A model generated the notes under the pieces. The model was not told the origin of the DNA. It saw only the letters and a list, made by a program, of their open reading frames with translations, and ran no database searches. This document shows positions 49,996 to 62,753 of a DNA stretch of 64,000 nucleotides, one piece after another. Both the position numbers and the translations under genes were made by a program. Origin of the DNA: Glandiceps talaboti (Eukaryota; Hemichordata; Enteropneusta; Spengelidae). Location of the stretch: contig NC_135558.1 in NCBI RefSeq assembly GCF_964340395.1, forward strand, positions 3,762,501 through 3,826,500. Reading direction: 5' to 3'. Position 1 is the first letter of the stretch, and the number at the start of each line of letters is the position of its first letter.

Positions 49996-50379
49996 TAGAC
50001 TCTCTTACAGCCCTCGGAGCTTCGCTTTACTAAAATTAAAGCTAAACGAATTATTTTGTATGTACCGATGCCAGCTAATTAACCGTACTCGAATATCCTT
50101 GTACTGTGCGCCCTCATCGACCATGATAGAGATAACCATTCGTTGACGTGTGACTGCGACGCTCCGTGTTATCGCGAAGCCCTCGGACTTCGCGATAACA
50201 CGGAGCGTCGCAGTCACACGTCAACGAACATATATCTCTATGTGGTCGATGAGGGCGCACAGTACAAGGTTGTTCGAGTACGATGGAGTACGTTATGTAG
50301 ATGGTATCGGTACATACAAAATAATTCATTTAGCGTCGATTTTAGTAAAGCGAAGTTCCGAGGACTGTGAGAGAGTCTA
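49996..50379. mobile_element. 384-bp near-perfect palindrome with 9-bp target duplication (Mutator-like foldback)
   Basis: The element starts TAGACTCTCTTACAG and ends with the inverse. Its two arms (183 and 191 bp) pair almost throughout, meeting at about 50179-50188. It is flanked by identical 9-bp ATGTACTGC (49987-49995 and 50380-50388). The four overlapping open frames inside come from the palindrome. The size of target duplication matches the element at 319-801, though end sequences differ. Confidence 0.88.
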
Positions 50380-50524
50380 ATGTACTGCTCAAGATGAAAT
50401 TTTAAATTCAAATGAATCCACCCACATACATGTAGTCAATAACAATGACACAATGTCTTCATAATCAATCACAGAATTCTGCCCAATAAGAAGTTAGTGT
50501 TTAATGCAAGTAGTTACATTGCAT

Positions 50525-50604
50525 ATCCAAATATGGTACAGTTACATCCAAATATGGTACAGTTTCTTCCAAATATGGTACAGTTACGTCCAAATATGGT
50601 ACAT
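50525..50604. repeat. 20-bp minisatellite, four units
   Basis: Four copies of TCCAAATATGGTACAGTT-type units in direct, gapless order, 137 bp after the foldback element. Confidence 0.9.
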
Positions 50605-50635
50605 TCGTCATATCAGGACACTGCATTTTGTACTT

Positions 50636-50690
50636 AACAGTGTTTTTGCTAAAGATGGGGAACCCTGGTAACAAAAAAGGGAATAAGGTA
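50636..50690. mobile_element. Isolated end of the CAGTGTTTTTGCTA family
   Basis: The sequence CAGTGTTTTTGCTAAAG, followed by a GGGGAACCCTGGTAACA segment, is the inverse of the right end of the element at 15134-15313. No partner end is seen nearby. Confidence 0.45.
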
Positions 50691-53600
50691 AAAGTTGCAT
50701 GTTTCCCATAATATCATAATTTTGTTAAAGTAGGTGGTTATATAAGGGAGACTTATGAATTTACCAAACAATGGATACACAGTAGTTGAAACAACAAATT
50801 TTTAAACATGAATTCCTGAAAAAGTAGCTAGCCAGATATTGTGGAGTAGCCAGTTGTTTTTTCTAGCTACCAGCCCTTATCTACATCCCTGGCAACTAGA
50901 GACAAGTACAACTTATTTTCCTGACCTACAAATGTAATAGTAATACATACATTTAATTCTGGATTTGACCAAACTTAAATTTTTTAAAGAAAACAACGTT
51001 GTAAAAGTCTGAACATTTCAAAATATGCTGATATCAACGAGTTTTAAAGGTACATTGTAATGTTACTATGCTACTTATTAAAATTTCCCAGTGCCATGTT
51101 TTTCCTAAAGGTAGGAAATATAAATCTCGAAAAAAAAATTTGATATATCAATAAACACAAGATTTGTCAAATATCAAAATATATATGAGAATCTTCACAA
51201 ACCTAGGGAACTTGATGTAAATTGTGTATTTATTATATTTATTTATTTATCACTACTGTAATCTAAAACACTTTCGGTTTGCTTTGATACAAGTAGCAAG
51301 TTTCCTGAGGGTTTCATAACAACACCTTTCAGTTTTTGTTAGAAATACAAATGGTGGCAACTTTAAAGTCACACCGGTAGCATTACTCATCACAAGAAGA
51401 TTGATATCTTGTTAAATTGAATACGGAAAGGGGACCAAGATCTGAGATGATATCACCGATCCCTTACGGTTAACATTGCTATATATCTCCAATATGGAAG
51501 ACCTGCTGTGAAATATGAGTTTTGTTCAGGATTTATTTTTACAAATGTCCATTTGGTAATGAAATGAAAAACCAGTATAGCAATATACTTTTTAGCAAAT
51601 TCTTTTCCCTCCATAAATTCTCAATAATATACAAAAAAATAGTGGCGACAATTGTTTCAGCAAAATTGAACCTTTTTTTTGAAGTTGAGTAGTCTACATC
51701 TTTTGACATAAATTTGGCTGGTTTTCTCATATCACGTAAGTGAAGATTTTGATTTCAACATGCATGTATATCTTAGTGGTGACTAGCAGGGAATTAAAGA
51801 AGGGTAGTTCAGCTGGATTTGAGTTTTGTAGTTACTAAATCAGCAAAAACATGCATCCACATCTTACTATATCGTGCACATACATAGCACTTTTTCCGCA
51901 AAATGAAAACTTGGTGTTTATTGTTATCAGAGACGATGAACATAGTTTTATAAATCAGTGATATTTCTTCTCATTGGTGGTGGGATTATGTTGTGGCATA
52001 TCTGACGTACGTAAAATGAGTATTTTTTGATAGCAGTGAAAACTCTAATATGAGCTACTGATTTCAATATTGAAACATTTGACTGGAAATGGAAGTTGAT
52101 GAAGGCAGATAGTTTGATTCCAACAACTCTGCATAGGAGCATTTGGTATTACCATTTGGTAGCATATCTTAGACATATACTGTGATAACAAAACTAACAG
52201 AAAGATGTCAAATGTCATTAGGTTAACAGAAAATATGTGCGTGTGTGTGTGTGTGTGGTTTTCTCCCAACCTGGCCCTACCTAGATTTTTGTGGTTATGA
52301 AAAAGTAGCGCAGTTGGAACAGAGTAAAAATACATGTTAGAAAGAAAAGTATGATGTCATAATGATTTCCTTGAAATTAATGTACAAAATAACCCACACA
52401 AATGAAAAAGTTGGGAGGGGGAGTATCTTGTGTACATTTATTATAAATTGGTATGTGATACAATGGCTGCCTACCTAGTCATTTGTACAGGTATTCCTAT
52501 TTGTGAAGTTACATTGTTTACTTTAACACTGTGTGAATGCAAAATGCAAAAGCTTTGTTAGATGACAAATAGTTCTGAATATGGAAAAATGTGGGAAGTC
52601 ATGGAATTTGGGAAAGTTTTGTTGGATAATAGACTAATGGAAAAATCATGGAAAGTGTGTATTTTTTCCTGGCTAGTTAGATTAGATTGTGATCCAATCC
52701 AGACAATACTTAGAGAGGGGTCCAGAAATTGATCCTATCCTGTCCTGCATGACATCCATGCATGCCATGAGGACGATCATAACCCAACAGTCTAAAATTC
52801 CTCCCAAATTTGTTTATATTTACTGACTTCACATGAAATGGCCTGCTAGTCATTAGTTCATAATTACTAGGACATGAAGTCTTGTTCCATTTCCCAGGGG
52901 AGTCATTTTCCCTATTTCATCCAAAAACTAACAACACAGTTGGGTGCCACGACCCATTCCTTAATGATGGACACCCCTATCCAACTCAATAGCTATGTGG
53001 ACGTAAGCACTCCACCGTTTGTATACTTGCAGGTTAAAAGAAGGTGTATTCAGTAATCTGTCATGGACAATTTACTCACACAAAATAGATGGCTAAAAAG
53101 CTTTCTGTGACAGTATTTGTTGTAGACTTACACAATACATTGACTAGAGCTACCACACTACTGTAAAATCCACATTACGTTTAGGGGTTAGAGAAAATTT
53201 GTGAAAGAAAAGAAAGCTTACAAGAGATTTGAAAGGGTAGTCTCAACAGAATCAGTCTCTCATTAAACATGAACTTTATACAGAGGGTCTTAACAGCTTT
53301 AAACTTTCATTTTCTTCTGAATCCTTGCATAGGGACAAGAAGAGTGTATTTTTGTAGTGTTTCTTTAGCCTGTAGTTGGCCAGGAATTGAACTCATTTTT
53401 AGGACAGTTAATGAAAGTATATATACATACGGTAAATAGAATGATAGGCTGGCCATAAATGTTGATTTCTAAGTTATGAATATTCATTTTGTAAAATCAA
53501 ACTTAAAAGATCATCCGTATGACAATCATATTTGCATTAATACAGCCTGATCTTCTAATGTCTTAACTCTCTTTAATAGCTTTGAGATAATGTTATTTTG

Positions 53601-54348
53601 TAAAGCATTTTTGAAGACAAGCTAGTAGGTCAAAATTTGTATTTGTATTCTCCTCACGTTTACTAAATGTTTTTCAAACTTCAGCAAAATGCAAGTACAA
53701 TGTATATGTCTTGTTTTGACTTGCATATGCACTCCATATGTAGTCCTGTGTTGAGATGTAGATAGCCATGTATGTATTGATTTTATCAGTACAGCATGTC
53801 ATTCAGTACCGTGTTTAAGTTTTAGAAACCCAGTACTGACAGAAGGAACCCATTGGACTATGTCAAACGTGTGTGTAGACATTTTTGTGTAGCGAACTGT
53901 TATTTATTTAGCGCAGGAGACTGAGGTAAGCCAGGATAAAGTAAGATTTTATTAAATAAACAGTTGTCTCAAAACAACACATCAGTTAATAATGGGTTGG
54001 TTTTTTTTAAGTTTTCAAAAGTTGATAATTACAGAGGTTAGCAAATTATGAAAAGAATTAAAAGATACAGGAATGAATGTTGAATGAATTAAAATATATA
54101 TTATATGATTGTTCTGGAGAGAAATGGTTAAATTTCAGTAAAAAGTCAGAGAGACTCAAATATGCAATACTCAATACTTAAAAAAACAAAAACAAACTTA
54201 GTTACAGGTAGGTGTCAGTATATGTTTGTATGTCACTAGTTTTAATAGCTTCTAGGAGTATTTTTTCCTTCAACTGTAACAAAGAGTTTGAAAAGCATGT
54301 CCAATCGTAGGTTACTGTTTTTGACTTGAATAGAAATACTGTAGGGTA

Positions 54349-54434
54349 ACTTAGTCTAGTGGCATAGTGCTATCCGTGCCATTGAATCTCCAGATATGAG
54401 AGGATTTGATACCATGGGTAGATCTAGACTAAGT
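54349..54434. mobile_element. Short palindromic element (TTAGTCTAG family)
   Basis: The inverted ends CTTAGTCTAG and CTAGACTAAG enclose a GATAG/ACCATGG core. Related hairpins lie at 59577-59650, with a half copy near 49928-49975. Confidence 0.45.
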
Positions 54435-54843
54435 GTAACTGTGTACTGCAGCAAAGTATCAAGGGAACTAAGATACATTTTAACTAGCTATTTGTGACAA
54501 AATATAGCAATGTTCTCTGTGTAACTGGTTTTTGACAAATGTTCGATCCTCGTAACAAGAGGAAGGATATCTAAATGTGTATACTACTTAATAAAGGAAC
54601 TGTTTCTAAGGTTTATCATGGAATTTTAAAACCATAGAGAATCACTGAGGGTACATATAGATTACCTTTCCACAGGAGTACTAGTAGAAAGTTTCCTAAA
54701 ATATTTGCAAACTGGTATTTATTTATTGTATCCCTTTTGTACCAGGGGCTCACTAAGCATATAGGAGCAGCACTAACAGAAATCTTAAAATACATACACT
54801 ACTAAAAATATAGAGAAGATATGACTAGTATAATCACATACAG

Positions 54844-54882
54844 AAACAAACAAACAAACAAACAAACAAACAAACAAACAAA
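54844..54882. repeat. (AAAC)n microsatellite
   Basis: About nine AAAC units followed by A-rich sequence. Confidence 0.93.
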
Positions 54883-57800
54883 AAACAAAAATCAAAGGGA
54901 GGGGAGAGAGAAGAAAAAAAATATGCTTCAAGTGTTTAAATAGTATTGGTAGTCAAAAGATTTGACTCTTTGGCATGACAATGCTGTTCATTCACCAAAA
55001 AAGTATCTAAGTAACTAGTTGAGTAGTGTCTCTGAACTTTCATAGGGAAATTGAAGTAAATTTACGGTATTTTTAAAAAGAAGCTTTGCAAGAAGCTTTG
55101 CCTAAATATATATTCATACTGAGAACATTATCTCAGTAAACCTAGAGAGCCTAGAACTACAAACTGTTTAAAAACTGTTGGACAAAAAACCCTCAGAGTA
55201 ATCAAATAATCTGGGTGGATAAATAAAATAAAGAAGTAGGCGTTGATGAATAGTTACAAAACAGGTGCATTTTTCGGCTGTTGTCTACTTGAGACGGATT
55301 GCCCCCAATTTGTGAATTTAATGAAGCTGTGGAACCATTCAGCCAGAAAACGTAATTTGGATGATGTGTTTGACAGTCAGTATACAGAGCTTAGACACAA
55401 TATCTGGGAGGGATGGATGTACCATTGTAAAACAAAGTGGACTGTAACATGTAGGAACTTGAGATAAACATTTATAGGTTGGATAATTAACTCTATTGTT
55501 TCATTCCAGACATAATTACCGCAAGCAAAAATTAGTGTTGTTAAGGTGGGCGTACAAAAGTGTCGTGGACACCACCAGGTTTAGCCCAGAGACTTGGCTA
55601 TCCGACTTGAGAATTTGAAAAGCCAGTAAGTTGTGTCCGATCGCCAAGTCTCAGGACTCACTACACACTACACACTGAATGACCGACTGCGACAACACAC
55701 AAGTGTTGTTGGAGTCAGTCATTCTGCAAAACTGGCTACACTAGGTTTAGAGTCAAAGGAACATATGGTTGTAGTGTCTATGTAGTGTGAATTGACTCGT
55801 AGACAGTCGGATTACTATGTGTACAGGCCAATTCCTGTGTGTCTGGAGTCTTGTGTTTGATGTAGACAGTTTTATAGACACTATGACTGCCTACTGTTAA
55901 TAGCGAATTTCAAAAATTACCAGTCTTGGAGAAAACTCTGAAGTATTATGTATGCACTCAGCTCAGCAAATAGATATTTCTCAGAAATGAGACATTTTGT
56001 ATGCATAGCAAGGAGACGATCTTTTAATTTCTTAGGTCACGTTTCATTCTAAATATACTTTGAAAATATGATTGAAACATTGGGCTCCCTCCAGATTTTG
56101 ATAAACTGTAAAAATAGATAAATTTTATCAAAATGCCACTCCTGATATAAAGTTCTAATTATGAAAAAAATTATTATCAGTATATTTCAAATAATTATTA
56201 AATACAATTAACAAAAAAATTGTTCTATTGTGATCATAGTGTAGGTATCTTGTCTGTGATAAGCTGTGATGTTAAATAGTAAACTATGGTAGAATTTCAG
56301 TATTCCAGTCACTGTTTGCTGTATTTTCACTAGATGTCAGTGAGATACATGCGTGCACATACATGTGCTGTTCTGTTTTTGAAATTTTCATCACTTGGAT
56401 TCCCTGAGGCACATAAAATTACAAGGTAGCAGTGTAGCATACATGTATAATACAGCATGAATATCACGATTACAAATGCAGTAATGTTATTTGATACAGC
56501 TTTGTACTTGCAGGGCCAAATTCAATATTGGTTAAAAACGTGTTTCCTGGAGTCATGCCGTGCGTGTATGAATTAATCAGACTCTTTATTTTCGCCATTT
56601 TAACCAATTAGTATTATATTAGATGTTGGGTTTCATTAAATACAGGTTTGGTGCCATAATAGTACATCAATGAACACACGCCGAGTTTTTGTCTGAACGC
56701 TTTACAGCTGCTGAAACCCAATCAGCTGGGTTTTTGTTCTACAACAAAATCTCTCTACTTGTACATTTCAGACGTGACATGATAGAATGCGGTAAGATTT
56801 GCAACTGATCCTTCACGGAGGTCATATATGATGATAGCATGTAGCTGTATTCACTTACGCGTGTACGCTTGCCGCTGAAACAAATTATTACAAAAAAAGA
56901 TTATTTTTCCATGTCCAATCATATGTAGTAGAGTTATGTTACGTTATTTGACCTGAGCGCAGTGCCAGTGCGAATGTATATATCATTTTATTATTAAAGG
57001 AGATAATGTAAAACTAAGAAGTACACATGTACATGTACTTGTAAGTTGTAGTAGCCACAGAAGACTAAGGAGGGGGAGGGGAGGGGAGGGAGAAGGTTTT
57101 CTTACTCTCGGATTACAGTTGGCCTGATATTGCGTGCCGTGGAATACTTTCGTGCTCACTCTCATTTTCCTGTCTCTTGCTTTCTTGAAGCAGTTTTTGT
57201 TTTCTTGAATTTTAATGGCAAACAGTGATGGGTTATTAAATGCACTTTAAGTGGTATCCTTGATGGCGAGCCTTAAAACACTCAGCGTCACTACACTCCT
57301 TACTCTGGTCTGCTTAATTCTATAGAGAAAATAGCAGAAAATAAAAGCTTGTACCAACTAAGTGTAAATAAGAAGTAACCACAAAATACAACGATTACAT
57401 TAGAACATGTCTTGGTATGTACATAGAGGAATTCTTTGGTGTACCACTCCAAGATGTCGTGCTATTTCCGAGACAAGATGTAGTTTCAAGACAAGATGTA
57501 TTTGTAAGACTACCGAAGTAGAGAGAGTAAAAAGCTGTCCAGCTGCATTGGCTGTGTTTACCGTAATTGGCTCTTCTGCTCCTCAACTGGAGTACAAAAC
57601 CATTACATTTTGACTCTATTGACCTGTTTTGACATTTTCCCAACGTTTGCGATTTTTCATCTACTTGTAAACCCTTTGGCAATTCTAACAAAGTGCAGTT
57701 GTGTTGAAACCATCTACTGATGTCAAGACAATATTGATGTAAGTTTTTCATGCAAAATGAAAGTCCACTCGGTTTGGACTCAAAACAAATAATGATTTGT

Positions 57801-59576
57801 ATTTTAATGGAAATCTTTTTTAGGAAAATGTTACTGTGTTTGTGTTAAATACATTTATGTATTGATGAAAAACTAGCAGTGAAGAGTGTTGGTATTGCAG
57901 CCATTTTTTAATGGGTGGTTACACTACAGTAGGTAAAATCAATCCAGACATTTTCCCAGGTTTCACTTCTAGAAAAAGTTTAAGATCAAAAATCATAAAT
58001 TGTACCAGACTTCTTCTCTAGATAGGTGCTCGGATTCCAAAACTTCTGAAAACCACAGACTGATCTATAACAACCGAATGTGAGTTATGTGAGTGCAATG
58101 ATATCAACAAATTCAAACGTTTTCTTTGTCTAAAACAGAGTATCCAGTGCATGAGTCTCACTACTGATTTTGTATATGTACCAGGGGTATTGGTACCATG
58201 GTATGCAACCTGTAAAGGCTGTAACCAGTCACTACTCTGTACATGTTCTACCCTAAAAAATGAGTCTGAGTGTGCATCTTGTAGGGTTGCAGTCAATCCC
58301 TGTTTATTGATTCATTCTTTGCCATTATACTGTATGACTGTAAGGGTTGCAGTTGATCATCATTCATTTATTCAGTCTTACCTGCTATGGACTCTGTGAG
58401 TCTGTACAAGAGGGACAAGAATGTAGTCACTTTACAACTACATAGTTTAATACATCCAGACTTTCCATGCACACAAGTATGTTTTAGTGGTTGGAAACAC
58501 AGGGTAGTTCATTCCATCATGGTTAGGGCTGGGGTCAGCAATATAGTCTACAGGGGTTGCTGTTGGGCATTGTTTGTTTTGCCAGTACACATATGTACAT
58601 GTACATGTAGGGTGTATTCTCTGTGCAAGAATAGCTGCTTAGCGGCTAGTCGCCAATTATTCTTTTTTTTACTTCTTTTGTTGGAGAAAGACTTGTTTAT
58701 TGTATTCAACGGTGACAGCCGGTCGCAGTTCATTCATTAATTTTCAGCGACAAAGTAAACTTGATGATCATAAGTGTCTGTAGGGAAGACAGCCAGTGAC
58801 TGTAATACTATTGTTGGTATTTTAATTCAGACATTTATACAAATTGTCACTGCTTCATTATTCTTTACTGAAAGGCTATGAAAGAGGTTGTCAGACAGTC
58901 AAAAAGGGTTTGAAATCTGTCATCCCTATATCATCAAATATTTGTTGATTCGTCCACAATAGGAAAGCTATATTAATCTTTTGTTTGCAAAGACCCTGTG
59001 GAAAAAAACTCCCAGCACCTAAAGAATCAAGTCTAGCGTAAATTGACTAATAACTTCATTCATTCATGTCACAGCCCTTGAATTAATTCATTTTGACTCT
59101 CATTCTAATGGAAATGAAATTTATCAGACGTAATTCGGTTTTAACCAAAGTTGTTTTGACAGTAAGAGATCCTGCTTGTGTAGCCATCTTGGTATTTCAG
59201 ATTTCTAGTTTTGTTATTTTTATTACATACATAGCATAGTCCATACATATGTAGGTCATATCAGAGGTCATTGGCATTCTTTTCACTCTCGATATGTTCA
59301 TTTCTATAGCTAAGTGAGTAAGTTCAAGTGAAATTTCATTCCTGGATTTTAATAATTTGCACCATTGTTGATTTTTGTTCCATGGACACATACCGATAAC
59401 TTTTATAAATCCAACCTATGCTACAAACAATATGATTACATGTTCCTAAACTAGAGTTTGTTTTCTGTCTTCAGATATTATTTTTGCATTGTTCTGTTTG
59501 TGTATCTTTGTTTATAGCTGTAAAGGCCCAGTTCAGATTAGTACTAGATGGAAATTTGGATGACACAGTAATCATA

Positions 59577-59650
59577 TAGTCCAGATGCTATCTGTGGCTT
59601 TGATTCTCAAGATCTCAGGAGATTGGAAGCCATGGATAGCGTCTAGACTA
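59577..59650. mobile_element. Short palindromic element (TTAGTCTAG family), second copy
   Basis: The left arm (TAGTCCAGATGCTATCTGTGGCTT) pairs with AAGCCATGGATAGCGTCTAGACTA at the right, with few mismatches. The centre is CTCAAGATCTCAG. Confidence 0.5.
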
Positions 59651-61195
59651 TTGTAAACACAGTACTAGTCATCTTGCAAAGCAGTTGAAAAAGGTGATAC
59701 TGAACAAATGAATGGTCCTCATGTAATCCTTATGATTTCTCTGTTATGATACCACTAATACAAGGGAACCTGGGATTGAATTTTGGGTCTTTAACAGACC
59801 ATTTTAATACCAGTACTGAGTAGTACATGGATTCTAAGTTATATAGCCCTGTCCCCATATGAATTGATTTCAAATCGAATCAAATTGAATCATCTTTAAT
59901 CTGTGTATGATACCATTATGTGTAGTGACTCAAATATTTACCACCATTATCTACAAGTTAATTGCTGTTGACCGGGCTGTTGACCACCAATTAGCAATGA
60001 TTTTGACAATGATATACAGAAATTGCCATAGTATTATTTTGAGTGATTTTTGCAAAATTTGCCATGACCACATTTTATCTTGTAAAACTTGACAAATTTG
60101 TCCAAGGTCAAGTCTAAGGAATGTTGAATGACTCACTGATTGCACCAGTTAACAGTTTTACATCTGGCCTTACAATGTGTGTGTACAGATGGATTTGTAC
60201 CAAGTCATCTTTTGTTATGTTCATGTTAGCTTTGGTCACGCATACTCAAGTTTCCCATCCCTATTCAACAGTTTTACAATAGTTTTAGAATTCCACTTTT
60301 ATACTGAGAACAGAAATCAAGTATAACTCCTATACATTCATTTAATTTACTTTTACTATTGTATTTTTTGTTTAGAGAAATTTCAGTAAAACATGTCAGT
60401 TGTGATACTGTGACCTTTGACCCTGTTTCAGTACTTCATGATTAGCATACTGAAAGGAAGTGAGGTAGCTGGTCTTCCTGATAATTATCCAGTAGGAAAA
60501 GTGTCAATAGGTCATTAACCAAAGCCGGATGACAGGTAACTCCAGGATTTAGTGAATGGAAATCAACTAAGATCGTAGTCCTTGTCCTTATGTCTACTGT
60601 GTATTAAACTGACTAAAACTATCCGGTTGAGGAATCACTATCTGATTTGCTAGCTTAGCCTTGTCTCTGTCACTGTAAGATTGATTGGTTACATTGGGCA
60701 GGGAGGTACATGTATGATGTAGGAAGGACTGTGTTTCTACCTCCATGCATGGGGTTAGTGATTTTACTAAAACACATGCTAGTGAGGTGTTAATTATTTG
60801 CCTGAGCATGAGCTTGGCTGATGCTAGCCCAATGCTAGCTTTGTCTGTGTAAACTTGATGGGTTACATTGGATTACTTGTAGTTGTCAGTACATGCTAGT
60901 GAGATTGTGCCAGCCCTATATTAGCACTGAGCTCGGCTGATATTAACTCAAGCGATTTGACTGGTTTGAAAATGTTGATCGCCAGGACAGAATACAGGTA
61001 TGCGATGTGTTTTGTCAAGCCAGTATGTCAAGTTAAAAAATGTAGATATTCAAGTCTCTGCTGAACCAGGCTGATGCCAACCCAATGCTAGCTAGCTCAA
61101 TTCTGAAATAAGCTCTTTAGTTTGAATCTAGGCCTGGAGTCAATGTTGTCATCATTAGCTCATTGTAATAGTACTACAAAAACACTTTACTTTGG

Positions 61196-61513
61196 AGTCA
61201 TGATGGGCGAATGGTTAGAGTTGCCAACTTGGAATCTGCGGGTTGCAGGTTTGAGCCCCATCGCTTCCAAATTCTGAATGGCTAAAGTTCTTGGGCAACA
61301 TTTGAACCAAGGGGACCTGGTAGGATAGTGGTTGCAATGTGAATGCTTTAATCCTATGTACTTATAGAGGCTGCAATGGATTGTATGCTCCCCAGGGAAT
61401 TGAGAAAGTATAAAGGGTCATTGTGCCACCATTGATCCATACCAGAGGGAATAATTGTGAGTGCCTTGAGCTCTAGGAGGAAAGGTGCATTAAAAATTTG
61501 CATAATTATTACA
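61196..61513 (+). mobile_element. tRNA-derived SINE with 9-bp target duplication
   Basis: The head has an A box (TGGGCGAATGG, 61204-61214) and a B box (GGTTTGAGCCC, 61248-61258), spaced as in a tRNA gene. The tail (GAGTGCCTTGAG to AAAAATTTGCATAATTATTA) resembles LINE-type 3' tails of animal SINEs. The 9-bp TTACTTTGG flanks the unit exactly (61187-61195 and 61514-61522). Confidence 0.82.
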
Positions 61514-62106
61514 TTACTTTGGTTTGTACACAATGCTATCAACTACTGTAAATGTACACCTTTATGAAGGTAACCATGTAGTATTATGACACAGTCCTCA
61601 ACCACTATAAAGTTCTGGTTCATCAGATTTGGTGTAAATGCAAATCAATAAGTAAACAGTAAATGATCTGAAGGTGGTATTTATTTCATGAACAAACTCC
61701 ATGGACAATTGAGAAACTGTTCTCTCACTTGAAAGACATTCACCAAGATTATCTAGTGAACATTTTAAAAGCAGCAAGACATTTCAAAGATGCCCAATTG
61801 ATATCCAAATGTTGAAGCAGTGAAAATACAGTGTTTCGCTTGTCTTTGATTTTGGCTATTACCCAAAATGTCAGTTGTGGCCCCCAAAAAAGACAAGCAT
61901 AGAATCTAGGTTAGGTTCTGTCAGATGTAGTGCATTGTTTCACCTCGCCTCATGAGATAATTTAAGTTTTGGAACTGTTGTGGTGTTCTGTAAGATAGTT
62001 CAGCAACTTGGCTATCTGACACAACCTGTTCGCTTTTTTTTCGGTAAATGACATTAAGGTGGATATATAGACAAGTCTCTTGGCTATGTCAACAATAGTG
62101 TACAAG

Positions 62107-62290
62107 TGTTGTTTCACCTTGATACTGTGATACACTGATAGGCTTAGTCTGCATCTGTGGTAGTATTCCATTAGCTATGGTGTGTTAATGTTGTTTCACC
62201 TTGATACTGTGATAGGCCAACTGTGGTAGTATTCTGATAGCTATTTGGTGTGTTATGTTGTTTCACCTTGAAACTGTGATAGCTTAATAG
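62107..62290. repeat. Tandem triplication, 67-82 bp units
   Basis: TGTTGTTTCACCTTGA.ACTGTGATA starts at 62107, 62189 and 62256. Each is followed by GTGGTAGTATTC or a remnant. Confidence 0.85.
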
Positions 62291-62605
62291 TTTGTTATCA
62301 GTGATAGCTATCAGACAACATACAGTTATATCAATTTATTTAGTGTGCTAGACAAAGGTTTGATAAACAAGTTTGTTCAGTCATTGTAGTCTGATCAACT
62401 TAAGATAAAATTTCATTGATTAGAACTGAACACTAGAACAGTGTCTCTCTGGTGTAACTGATCATTTGACAAGAAAGTAACTGTTTGTTTTGTCTTAAAG
62501 TTTGCTATTTTCAACAATGTGATCAAACTTTGGTTTTAGTTTGCTGACCTGAAGTTGACTCAGTGAATGAATCAAGCTGTGAATAGAACCATTCACATAA
62601 AACTC

Positions 62606-62680
62606 AGTGTGTGTGTGTGTGTGTGTGGGGTGGGGGTGGGTGTATTATTGTATGTGTATGTGTGTGTACCTGTCTGTCTG

Positions 62681-62753
<73 letters not shown>
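62606..62753. repeat. (GT)n and (GTCT)n compound microsatellite
   Basis: A GT tract and G-rich spacer are followed by about 20 GTCT units (62671-62753). Confidence 0.95.

Noticed and set aside
50005-50380. Four overlapping open frames of 70-76 codons with near-identical sequences
   Set aside because: They arise from the two arms of one palindromic element.
50525-50604. CRISPR-like array of 20-bp repeats
   Set aside because: The units are adjacent without spacers and lie in an animal intron; it is a minisatellite.
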